The notes beneath the pieces were generated by a model. That model saw nothing but the letters and a program-made list of their open reading frames with translations, made no database searches and was not told where the DNA came from. A program made the position numbers and the translations under genes. Positions 45,766-56,683 of a stretch of 64,000 nucleotides of DNA are shown here, piece by piece (position 1 is the first letter of the stretch; every line of letters starts with the position of its first letter). This stretch comes from Ophiura sarsii (lineage: Eukaryota; Echinodermata; Ophiuroidea; Amphilepidida; Ophiuridae): contig CM069449.1 in the NCBI GenBank assembly GCA_035610835.1, forward strand, positions 9,374,855-9,438,854, written 5' to 3'.

Positions 45766-46440
45766 TAAACCGAAACACCTAAAACATGATCCAATAATTA
45801 ACAGTCCGAAAGGGTAAGAATTAACAGCGACGAATTAATCAAAGCCAATGATCCAGTGCATAATTTTGTTTTGCGTATTTTGACACATTTTGAGTTATTG
45901 TCATTTCAATGGACGTAAGTGCAGTTTCAAAAGTGACAATCGTCCCTATAGAAGCAAGTTTGCATTACTGTTATCAATGATCATGATGATGATCAGGTTT
46001 ATGCTTTACACACGCTGTTTTGGGCAATGAGAGTGGACACACAATGTACTGAAGACAAAGGTAAAGTCATGGCAAAGTTGAAGAAAACAATAAATCTGTG
46101 TTATGAAAGGAACACATTATCTTCATTTTCTGAGTGTATGTTGCATTTTTGTACACGTGTGTAAAGCATAAAACCTGATCATTCAAAATAATAAATGCAA
46201 ACTTGCATCTATTGTCTATAGGGATGATTGTCACTTTTGAAACTGGACCTACGACCATTGAAATGGCAATAACTCCGCTCCGCAACATCGTATCTCAACA
46301 ATCGAGGTGTCAAAATACGAAGAACAAAATTATGCACTGGATCATTGGCTTTGATTAATTCATCCCTTTCGGACCGTTAATTATTGGATCATGTGTAAGG
46401 TGTTTCGATACTTTTTGTGAGGAGTTTATATTTTCTATAC
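45766..46440. mobile_element. Foldback element, ~250-bp arms
   Basis: 45770-46020 is the inverted copy of about 46158-46412; shared blocks include ATGATCCAATAATTAA, CCAATGATCCAGTGCATAAT and CATTTCAATGG. The right end, CTTTTTGTGAGGAGTTTATA, resembles the terminus of the 44383-45118 MITE, so it belongs to a related family. The left terminus is missing where the tRNA-like relic abuts. Confidence 0.8.
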
Positions 46441-47324
46441 TATAACCTGCCGTAGATGTTAGATTTTTGTGTGTGATGATAACTGAGTTATATATATTCT
46501 TAGTCAAATCAGCCAGTAGTTGGAACATGTTGATGAGCATTCTTTTAAAAATGATATATATTATTATTCAGGGGAAGAAAAAATAAATAATTGCTCTAGG
46601 TCTACTATTCGTCCTTTATCTAATACATATGGGAGTTTTATCGTCGTACGCAAATTCAAGTAGTTGCAGATTATCCGTGATCTTCGCTATCTCTTACATG
46701 TCTTAATATGTGTAAGACTATTGTTGGCAAGAAACATTATTACCGAACACTATGACACGTATAAATGTGTTACGTTTTGTATTTACTTTAAATTTAGATG
46801 GTATTCTGACTAAAACACACACAAACTGTCACTTTTTTCTCGGCCTTAAACTCAACTAAGATAATGGAAATTAAAACTATATTAAATAGGTAGTTTACCT
46901 AATATACCGTAGGTGTTGAGTTGTTATTTTTGCTCATGTTATAAACGATGACAACATCTTGGTCACGCATGATGCGAGGTGTGCGTGATACTTCCTTTCG
47001 CGCCCGTCCTTATGTATTCATTCGTAGTTAGTGATACAACCATATGCAACTAAACCCTCGATATGAAATAAACCATTGACCCTATAATAGACACGTAGGT
47101 GTATGGTGTAAGCAGGAATAAGGTGTATTGCTATTATGACTTCCTGCAAATATTTTATGAACGACTTCATCTACCGTCAGTTCAGGGTCATCTGATGCTA
47201 ATCGCTACAGCTATTGTACTACAGGCTGTCCCGAAATGATTAGTACCCATCGATGCCCAAAGTTCAATAAATGTTTTCATCATCAAAATCAATGAGATTA
47301 GATCCGTTGTTTGACTAATGTCAG

Positions 47325-47580
47325 TATTCTGGTATGCCAAAGGCATAGCAATACATTTGAGTTGATAGTACACTATTTGCAAGCCTACAAGAGTTAATAT
47401 TGTTTACAATCTGATCTATACATGATAATACTGATAATATATTCAGATATCATTCATTCATTTCCATTTTCAGTATTTAAATCATGCTCTTATATCTAAC
47501 CATACATTACGAAAAAACACCCGAAAACATGTGTATATTTTTAAGGTAATTTTCTGTGTCCGTTGTCCAAGTTACCCTCA
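47325..47580. mobile_element. Internal fragment of the mariner-type MITE family
   Basis: Shares GCAATACATTTGAGTTGATA, TACACTATTTGCAAGCCTAC and TTCAGTATTTAAATCATGCT with 24353-25405 and 59965-61018 but lacks their termini. Nested within the composite element. Confidence 0.82.
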
Positions 47581-47789
47581 TATTTTTGTTCACACCATTA
47601 ATACTTCTTCATTTTGATTCAATTTGAAGAGTGAAAATGGATCGTCACGCATGAGCGACCCCAAGCTTTATTTCTATAATGAGTTAGTTTTGAGGCTAAA
47701 CTTGAGGGACATTTAAACAGGTAAGGCCGTGGTCATGGGTAATTAGCAGTGACTTAGACTTCTTTTTCATATAGGGGATGCAATTTCCT

Positions 47790-48300
47790 ACAAACTTGGT
47801 AAAAAAGATATAGTCCCTTAGTGTTCAACTCAACACCGCCAAATGCATAACAGTCGGAATTACAACCAAAAGACATCCCATCATGACATCCTATAAAATG
47901 TGCAACGCTGAACTGGAATCTGTTGCACACCACCCATATCTTGGTGTGGGAATATCTCATGATCTTAAATGGTCGCTTCATATAAATAATATCATTACCA
48001 AGGCAAACAGAGCCCTCTGGTTTTTGCCCGCAGAAAGTAAAACAACAACTTTACTTCGCGCTAGTAAGACCGCATCTAGAATATGCATGTGCTGTATGGG
48101 ACCCATATAAAACAACAGACATCCATCGACTGGAGATGATACAGCACAGGGCTGCTCGTTTTGTTACAAAGAACTACAGCAGAACAGTGGGATCCATCAC
48201 ACATATCCTTGATCAACTGCAATGGCCAACACTGAAATCTATTCTCCAATGTGCAATCTAAGCCACTGGTGATTCACCAAATACCACTTCATTTAGAAGT
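47790..48300 (+). mobile_element. LINE reverse transcriptase C-terminal fragment
   Basis: Plus strand, with one frame change near 48055. It encodes LNTAKCITVGITTKRH, HPYLGVGISHDLKWSLHINN, IITKANRALWFLP, then LVRPHLEYACAVWDPY, IHRLEMIQHRAARFVTKNYS and LDQLQWPTLKS. The YLGV...W..HI...KANR and LVRPxLEYACxVWDP strings are typical of CR1/L2/Jockey-type non-LTR elements. It is truncated at both ends and captured inside the TA-flanked element. Confidence 0.9.
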
Positions 48301-50523
48301 CCCTAAACACTTGTCAAATAAAACAATGCATGGGGTCACTCAAGTGTGACAAACTTCTTTTACCCGTTAAATTGAATTAATTGGAAGAAGTATTAATGAT
48401 TTGAACACCCATAACTAATAACAGTTACAACAGAAAGACACACAAGATTATATTGAGTAGACAAGAGATTATGAGAATACACAAGTTTCGTTCAAACAAG
48501 CTGCAATAGCACACAACATTTTTTTTAGCCCTTTGTCAAAAAGGTGAAATCACCATGTTTTACATAAGGGAGTGTATCTTGAGTTTGATAAATCCGATAT
48601 TCATGATCTAAAATTCTAATAAAATAGTACAGTATGACAAAGATGATGTACAAACAACGGATTTTGATGATGACAAAAATTATTGAACTTTGGACATCGA
48701 TGGGTACTAATCATTTTTGGACAGCCTGTATTTACATTGTTGGTTTTCCTTCCACGAATATAATTAGTGGTTTTGAACGACTTCATCTACCGTCAGTTCA
48801 GGGTCATCTGGTGCTAATCGCTACAGTTATTATACTATTTACATTGTTGGTTTTCCTTCCACGAAAATAATTAGTGGTTTTGCTTCCCGGACGTGGTATA
48901 GTTTTACACTATCTGCCAAATCAAGTTCATATAATTGTATTGCGTTGTTTAATACTTTTTTCTGTCTTTTTCTTTCTGACAGCGGACTTTAAGTTAGCTC
49001 CGTAAACCGTTCGGCTGATGTTGGTTTAATATTGGATGACTAGGGTGATAATGAATCTAGCCTTTCATCAAGGCGTTGTGGTGGTGTGTGTGACCACTTT
49101 TAAAACAGAGTGAGCGCACTGTGTGAAAAAAAAGTATAATACAACGTCTTTCCGCAAATAATCTTTGTGTAATGTTTTGTAATGTTTTACGGAAGATTTA
49201 TCCCGGAAAGATTGCCCTTGCTGATTGGTTGATAATGATGTCATACTATATTGGAAGAAGTCATCGATATGAAGTGCTATCTTTAAGGCTCATGAAAGTC
49301 AATTGCGAGTTTCCCGTTACTTTTTTTTCTTCAAAGTGATGAGGCGACTTTTTCATTATTCATTATTCATTATTTGATCAGATTTCATTATTGACATGTA
49401 AATGCATGTTTGATCAACCCATATTGATATGGTGCTTATTTAAATAATATAAAAACATGTTTTTAAGGTGCATATGCACATGGGTGTATGATTCGGGGGA
49501 AACCCCGATGTTTTTTGCAGAAACGAATAAATGCATCAAAATAATGTTCATGGAAGGTAGGTTTACGATTAAAAAGCCTTCCTTATAAGCCTTAGTTCTC
49601 AAAATTCATATTTTAAGAAAGTGAAAAATGTGTTCAAATTGATAAAACTGGCAACAATTGTGTTTAAAAATAAATAATGATTTTTTTTCGGGAAATCTTG
49701 AAATTTTGACGCGGGTGAAAAAAAGTGATGCGGGCGGGTAACGGGAAACTCGATATCGACTTCCATGCGCCTAAACGTTGTCGTCAATAGAAGTAGGCGG
49801 AGCTATCGGGTTTTACGATGACGGTGACGGTGTTGGATCGACACATAGGCCTACTGCTTACACGGTAGAATAGCAGTTTGCTATAAAGGCCTATAAAGCA
49901 TACCAAATTGTTCGGCTATTCAGTTTTTTTAACGAATTATCGGGTAAAACTTAAAAAAGGTCGTTGACCTTTACATATGGGGTCAAAATTTAACTTGCTT
50001 CGATTTTGACAAATGATATCTCTAATTACTCGTATAAATACAGGGAATTCATGCTTTAATATTAAAGCACAGTTTAAATAGTAACAAATTTAATAGACAC
50101 ATGTTCTGCATAGAAAACATTGGACCTAATAAATAGACAGTGACAAGACAACCACCAAATATTCATATTTGTTAATCGACTCCAACTCCCACCCAACACT
50201 TACTACCCCGGCATATTGAGCATGTTATCAATACGAGACTTAATAAATAGGGAACCATCAAAATGAGTCATGAAACCACTAAAAATATCTTTTTGTGAAC
50301 ATATTCCTTGGTCCACCCCCCCCCCCCCCCCCCCCCCAACCACCCCCGGCGTGATATAACAATGCACCTAATAAAGTGATTTGAAATCTTCAGCGTTTAG
50401 GTATTTTATCGCTGCATACAATAGGTTTATGGGATTGCAACGACCTCCCCCAACCCTCCCCACCCCACCCCTCGGTAAACAAGGTGAGTTTTTAAATGCA
50501 AGAAGGTTTAGGATAACACTTAC

Positions 50524-50605
50524 CAGACTGTACCGGTGTTGATAATATAATTCCAATAGTAAGGACGGCGATACCCAGAACCAACTTTGGACCCAAGTTC
50601 TCCAT
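50524..50605 (-). CDS. Mosaic lectin exon 1: start codon and signal peptide
   Basis: 82 nt of coding sequence from ATG to a GTAAGT donor, phase 1 out. The ATG has A at -3 and G at +4, and no in-frame ATG occurs just upstream. It encodes MENLGPK (n-region), LVLGIAVLTIGIILS (hydrophobic core) and TPVQS (a plausible cleavage region), so the protein should enter the secretory pathway. It joins CCP1 in frame. The 5' UTR and promoter were not resolved. Confidence 0.85.
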
Positions 50606-51368
50606 CCTCGAAAAAATAGAGAAAAAACAGCAATATAAAACAAAAACTTTTGGGGAGAAGGGGAGAAGTTCTATCAAATATTGTAAGTAAAATATAATGT
50701 AATGTGATTTAGTTTTACTTTCAGTTTTTGTTATTGTTTTAGTTTGTTATAGTTTTGGTTTTAGTTTAGTATTAGTTTGGACGGACTTGTTGTATGGTCC
50801 CCGGCATAAACATTGAACATGTTTGTTCAACGAGTATTATAATTGAATATACTCGGGTCCCGCTAGGTGAGTAAATGAGATCATGAGTTGTAACCTGAGT
50901 TCATGAGTTGTCATTTGCTGAAAAAACTTATTTAATAAGTTCATGCGTTGTAAATATAACTACGGTACGCATACTTACTTGCAGACACAAAAACGTTCCA
51001 AGATTATGCCACATTACTTTACAAACCCCTGCCTCTCGAACCACATTACCCACTCCCCCTCCCCCCCCCCCCCCCCCCCCCCCCCAACCAGGATGATGTA
51101 TTAACCCCAACCAACGGTTCTCATTATACCAAATCACAATAATAATTATAACCAACCACAACCATTATAAATTAGGTCTATCATAAACCATTTCCTGTAG
51201 TTTACTATATTAACATCCCCCCAAAACAAAAAAACGGTCTCTTTATTCACTCTACAAAACGGTACGGACCACATCACTATATAACCACTAGGCCTCCTAT
51301 CCTAAACCATTTCCCGTGGCTTAACCCCCACCCGATGGTAATTATATTGTACATCACTATGAAATCAT
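50606..51368. other. Region upstream of the lectin start codon
   Basis: Should hold the 5' UTR or promoter of the lectin gene, unless a non-coding first exon lies further out. It contains a poly-C run of about 30 (51058-51085) and AT-rich text with two AAACCATTTCC(T/C)GT(A/G)G blocks (51187 and 51305). No convincing core promoter could be assigned. Confidence 0.45.
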
Positions 51369-51574
51369 CACTGAAAACTTAAAATAGTCTGGCACAGGCT
51401 AGACTAACTTGAAACTAGTCGAGCAGGCTAGTCCACTAGTCTGTGGCTGGACAAGCTTATGTTAGTCAATCTGGAGCATGGTTGGACTAGCTTTACGTGA
51501 GTCGCTCACTAGCTTGATGTGAGTCCGTCCTAAGCTGGACCAGTTAAAACTAATCGTATTGATGGACTAGCTTA

Positions 51575-52984
51575 AGGCCATGTGTTTTGAACTCGCCACC
51601 CTTCCCGTTGCATGTCCAGATTTTTACATTTTACACCATCTGAGATTCGAATTAGCATATCGCAACAACTACTTGTTCTACCCCATTAAAAGTATATATT
51701 TTCTGAACGGTAATCTCACAAGAAATCTAAATATGCGATTGGAATTTGCATAAGACCTAATGGTAACATGTTGTGATTAAGAATGTTCAAATAATATCAA
51801 TTTTTTTTCATATTTTGATTAAAGCTCAATATTTGTTTTATTCCTATCCCAATCATCATTTTAGTGTGCATATTAGTTCCTCATGCAATTTACCCATCAG
51901 AACATAATGGTTGTCAAGTGTAACTTGTTGAAATATACTATATCGGGAAGTAAATGACCACAAACGTTTACATTTCAAATTTATTAGAGTTTACACATAT
52001 TATATCTTTTTGGCTATTCACCTATCCTATTTTAAGCAAGATTTCTGAATTCCCCTATTCTAGAGCTTTCCAAAAATGTATAATTTTGCTATAATCGGTT
52101 GAATAATTTTGTTGTTATAGTCATGTATGTAAAACCGATGAATTAGGGCAAGTTTACTGTGTAGTGAATAGGGAAAAAGCCAAAGACAATGCAATCGATT
52201 CGTGATTACAACTGTTACGTAAGAGTTGACACGTTTCTTGAAACAGAAACTTACAGAATATAAAACAATCGATAAAATGAGAGCAAAATCATGGTTGTAC
52301 CATACAGAAATGAGGAGTTATTGTAATTTGAACGTATAATTGGGAACATTTTCTATATTCCCCATAGAGATTGTACACGACGCCACCGCCACCGCCGCCA
52401 CCCGGACCTTCGAAGTATAATCAATCATATCTCAGCCAAACAGTTATAGAAATACCTGATTTATTCACACGGTGTAGCTAGATAAATAAGCTTTCAAATG
52501 ACACCTAAACCATAGCTCTACCACATATAGTTGTTGAGTTAATAGAGAGAGATGGTCACCAAAAATGCAACGCCGCCACCCTTTTTGGGTGGTCAGTTCA
52601 AAACACATGGCCTTATTAACGTAAGTCAAGGCACTAAGATGCAATTTAATATTTTTTATATCAGCTTTAATTTTTATATAATACAGGTTGACTTATCACT
52701 AACCCCACTCAAGTGTTTACATCTTCTTCATGCTGACTATATACTCTCTAAATGTTAAAAGAGCGAGAAAAAACCCTCTAACACAGGAGTGAAATTATTC
52801 TCACTCTAAAAGAGTGGACAATCACTCTTTAGAGAGTGTACGTCACTCATGTCACTCACTCACCGAGTGATGAAATTTACAAGAATAAATTAATTATTCA
52901 CTCCGATTTATAGATTGATGTTCTCTGTCCATCGCAAAATTGCATTTATCGGAAATAAACACCTCTGGTATCATAATCTGCTAA
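51575..52984. other. Left interior of the foldback-like element
   Basis: About 1.4 kb of AT-rich unique sequence with a GCCACC-rich run (52380-52402) and an AGAGTG/CACTCT cluster (52770-52870) that can pair with itself. The open frame at 52552-52758 has no recognisable domain. Confidence 0.55.
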
Positions 52985-55900
52985 CATTACATACAACCAT
53001 TACCATGATTACTACGAGGTAATGGTCACATTACATACAACCATTACCATAATTACTACGAGGTAATGGTCACATTACATACAACCATTACCATGATTAC
53101 TACGAGGTAATGGTCACATTACATACAACCATTACCATGATTACTACGAGGTAATGGTCACATTACATACGACCATTACCATGATTACTACGAGGTAATG
53201 GTCACATTACATACAACCATTACCATGATTACTACGAGGTAATGGTCACATTACATACGACCATTACCATGATTACTACGAGGTAATGGTCACATTACAT
53301 ACAACCATTACCATGATTACTACGAGGTAATGGTCACATTACATACAGCCATTACCATGATTACTACGAGGTAATGGTCACATTACATACAGCCATTACC
53401 ATGATTACTACGAGGTAATGGTCACATTACATACAGCCATTACCATGATTACTACGAGGTAATGGTCACATTACATACAGCCATTACCATGATTACTACG
53501 AGGTAATGGTCACATTACATACAGCCATTACCATGATTACTACGAGGTAATGGTCACATTACATACAACCATTACCATGATTACTACGAGGTAATGGTCA
53601 CATTACATACAGCCATTACCATGATTACTACGAGGTAATGGTCACATTACATACAACCATTACCATGATTACTACGAGGTAATGGTCACATTACATACAA
53701 CCATTACCATGATTACTACGAGGTAATGGTCACATTACATACAGCCATTACCATGATTACTACGAGGTAATGGTCACATTACATACAACCATTACCATGA
53801 TTACTACGAGGTAATGGTCACATTACATACAGCCATTACCATGATTACTACGAGGTAATGGTCACATTACATACAACCATTACCATGATTACTACGAGGT
53901 AATGGTCACATTACATACAGCCATTACCATGATTACTACGAGGTAATGGTCACATTACATACAACCATTACCATGATTACTACGAGGTAATGGTCACATT
54001 ACATACAACCATTACCATGATTACTACGAGGTAATGGTCACATTACATACAACCATTACCATGATTACTACGAGGTAATGGTCACATTACATACAACCAT
54101 TACCATGATTACTACGAGGTAATGGTCACATTACATACAACCATTACCATGATTACTACGAGGTAATGGTCACATTACATACAACCATTACCATGATTAC
54201 TACGAGGTAATGGTCACATTACATACAACCATTACCATGATTACTACGAGGTAATGGTCACATTACATACAACCATTACCATGATTACTACGAGGTAATG
54301 GTCACATTACATACAACCATTACCATGATTACTACGAGGTAATGGTCACATTACATACAACCATTACCATGATTACTACGAGGTAATGGTCACATTACAT
54401 ACAACCATTACCATGATTACTACGAGGTAATGGTCACATTACATACAACCATTACCATGATTACTACGAGGTAATGGTCACATTACATACAACCATTACC
54501 ATGATTACTACGAGGTAATGGTCACATTACATACAACCATTACCATGATTACTACGAGGTAATGGTCACATTACATACAACCATTACCATGATTACTACG
54601 AGGTAATGGTCACATTACATACAACCATTACCATGATTACTACGAGGTAATGGTCACATTACATACAGCCATTACCATGATTACTACGAGGTAATGGTCA
54701 CATTACATACAGCCATTACCATGATTACTACGAGGTAATGGTCACATTACATACAGCCATTACCATGATTACTACGAGGTAATGGTCACATTACATACAG
54801 CCATTACCATGATTACTACGAGGTAATGGTCACATTACATACAACCATTACCATGATTACTACGAGGTAATGGTCACATTACATACAGCCATTACCATGA
54901 TTACTACGAGGTAATGGTCACATTACATACAACCATTACCATGATTACTACGAGGTAATGGTCACATTACATACAACCATTACCATGATTACTACGAGGT
55001 AATGGTCACATTACATACAACCATTACCATGATTACTACGAGGTAATGGTCACATTACATACAACCATTACCATGATTACTACGAGGTAATGGTCACATT
55101 ACATACAACCATTACCATGATTACTACGAGGTAATGGTCACATTACATACAACCATTACCATGATTACTACGAGGTAATGGTCACATTACATACAACCAT
55201 TACCATGATTACTACGAGGTAATGGTCACATTACATACAGCCATTACCATGATTACTACGAGGTAATGGTCACATTACATACAACCATTACCATGATTAC
55301 TACGAGGTAATGGTCACATTACATACAGCCATTACCATGATTACTACGAGGTAATGGTCACATTACATACAACCATTACCATGATTACTACGAGGTAATG
55401 GTCACATTACATACAACCATTACCATGATTACTACGAGGTAATGGTCACATTACATACAACCATTACCATGATTACTACGAGGTAATGGTCACATTACAT
55501 ACAACCATTACCATGATTACTACGAGGTAATGGTCACATTACATACAACCATTACCATGATTACTACGAGGTAATGGTCACATTACATACAACCATTACC
55601 ATGATTACTACGAGGTAATGGTCACATTACATACAACCATTACCATGATTACTACGAGGTAATGGTCACATTACATACAACCATTACCATGATTACTACG
55701 AGGTAATGGTCACATTACATACAACCATTACCATGATTACTACGAGGTAATGGTCACATTACATACAACCATTACCATGATTACTACGAGGTAATGGTCA
55801 CATTACATACAACCATTACCATGATTACTACGAGGTAATGGTCACATTACATACAACCATTACCATGATTACTACGAGGTAATGGTCACATTACATACAA

Positions 55901-56284
55901 CCATTACCATGATTACTACGAGGTAATGGTCACATTACATACAACCATTACCATGATTACTACGAGGTAATGGTCACATTACATACAACCATTACCATGA
56001 TTACTACGAGGTAATGGTCACATTACATACAACCATTACCATGATTACTACGAGGTAATGGTCACATTACATACAACCATTACCATGATTACTACGAGGT
56101 AATGGTCACATTACATACAACCATTACCATGATTACTACGAGGTAATGGTCACATTACATACAACCATTACAATGATTACTACGAGGTAATGGTCACATT
56201 ACATACAACCATTACCATGATTACTACGAGGTAATGGTCACATTACATACAACCATTACCATGATTACTACGAGGTAATGGTCA
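52985..56284. repeat. 44-bp minisatellite, 75 head-to-tail copies
   Basis: The unit starts CATTACATACAACCATTACC and ends CGAGGTAATGGTCA; 3,300 bp equal 75 exact 44-bp periods. Copies are almost identical: most variation is A or G at unit position 12 (ACAACC/ACAGCC) or 11 (ACGACC in units 5 and 7), plus single changes in unit 2 and one near the right end. Each unit holds a 9-bp inverted repeat, ACCATTACC and GGTAATGGT, around a 13-base loop. There are no unique spacers, so it is not a CRISPR. Confidence 0.98.
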
Positions 56285-56683
56285 AAGAATAAAAGCTAGT
56301 CGAGCGACTTACGTAAAGCTAGTCCAGCAATGCTGGACTAGGCTAAAGCTAGTCAAGATGGACACCATCTGGACTAACTCCAGCGACTAGCCTAAACTAG
56401 TCCAGCTTAGGACGGACTAACTTCAATGCTGGACTAGTCTAAAGTCTAAAGCTAGTCAAGATAAGCACCATCTGGACTAACTCAAAGCTAGTCGAGCGAC
56501 TAGCCTAAACTAGTCCAGCTTATGACGGACTAGTATTCGCGCAACTAGTCGAGCGACTAGCCTTAACTAGACCAGCTTTTGATGGCCTATGTAGTCGCGC
56601 AACTAACGTAAAGCTAGTCAAGCAATAACTGGACTAGGCTAAAGCTTTAAGTTAGTCAGGCTGACCAGTTTGGGTTTTCAGTG

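Larger units (their letters stand above)
47220..48730. mobile_element. TA-flanked composite element (ACAGGCTGTCC family)
   Basis: The left end is TACAGGCTGTCCCGAAATG and the right end is its inverted form, CATTTTTGGACAGCCTGTA, with inner match CATCGATG(C/G)(C/G)...AGTTCAATAA. The target TA is duplicated, as the neighbouring empty copy proves. Inside are a fragment of the mariner-type MITE (47325-47580, collinear with 24990-25230) and a LINE reverse-transcriptase fragment. 1.5 kb; no transposase recognised. Confidence 0.88.
47160..48890. repeat. 107-bp tandem duplicate that hosts a transposon
   Basis: A host unit containing CTTCATCTACCGTCAGTTCA and TTTACATTGTTGGTTTTCC occurs intact at about 48776-48883 (TTTACATTG at 48731 and 48838, period 107). 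A second copy is split by the element 47220-48730: its left part is 47160-47221 and its right part 48729-48778. The intact copy shows the unfilled target (TATACTATTTACATTG). Confidence 0.88.
41346..50523. other. Intron 1 of mosaic lectin gene
   Basis: A 9.2-kb first intron crowded with repeats: a short tandem array (41555-41820), the dispersed repeat copy at 41948-42400, tRNA-like heads, long-TIR MITEs and the composite element at 47220-48730. From 48890 to 50523 I see only AT-rich unique sequence and one poly-C run (50318-50337). No further lectin exon was found. Confidence 0.65.
262..50605 (-). other. Mosaic secreted lectin gene (20 exons in window, 3' end missing)
   Basis: Gene-level entry joining the minus-strand exons listed separately. 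Predicted order: signal peptide (residues 1-27), six CCP/sushi domains (28-423), C-type lectin domain (424-556), 24-residue linker (557-580), F-type lectin (581-728), 34-residue linker (729-762), F5/8C domain (763-925), partial second C-type lectin domain (926-1003 and on). All inter-domain introns are phase 1, and every exon has AG/GT borders in the right frame. It is probably a secreted multivalent glycan-binding protein of immunity or adhesion. The single-gene reading is inferred from phase, order and the presence of only one leader exon; two adjacent genes cannot be excluded without transcripts. The 3' end lies beyond position 1. Confidence 0.75.
51369..56683. mobile_element. Foldback-like element with sub-repetitive inverted arms
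   Basis: The left end CACTGAAAAC is mirrored by GTTTTCAGTG at the right. The left arm (51385-51570) and right arm (56290-56665) are built of AGCTAGTC/GACTAGCT/TGGACTAG sub-repeats in opposite orientation, sharing for example GTCCGTCCTAAGCTGGAC and its inverse. The 5.3-kb interior has no transposase and is dominated by the 44-bp minisatellite. Long TIRs made of short repeats are the hallmark of foldback elements. No clear target duplication was seen. Confidence 0.7.

Noticed and set aside
50625..50645. TATA-like TTTATATTG just upstream of the lectin start codon
   Set aside because: It is about 30 bp from the ATG, leaving almost no 5' UTR, and such words are frequent in this AT-rich DNA.
52985..56284. 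CRISPR-like array of identical repeats
   Set aside because: The 44-bp units are head to tail with no unique spacers, there are no cas genes, and the DNA is animal. It is a minisatellite.
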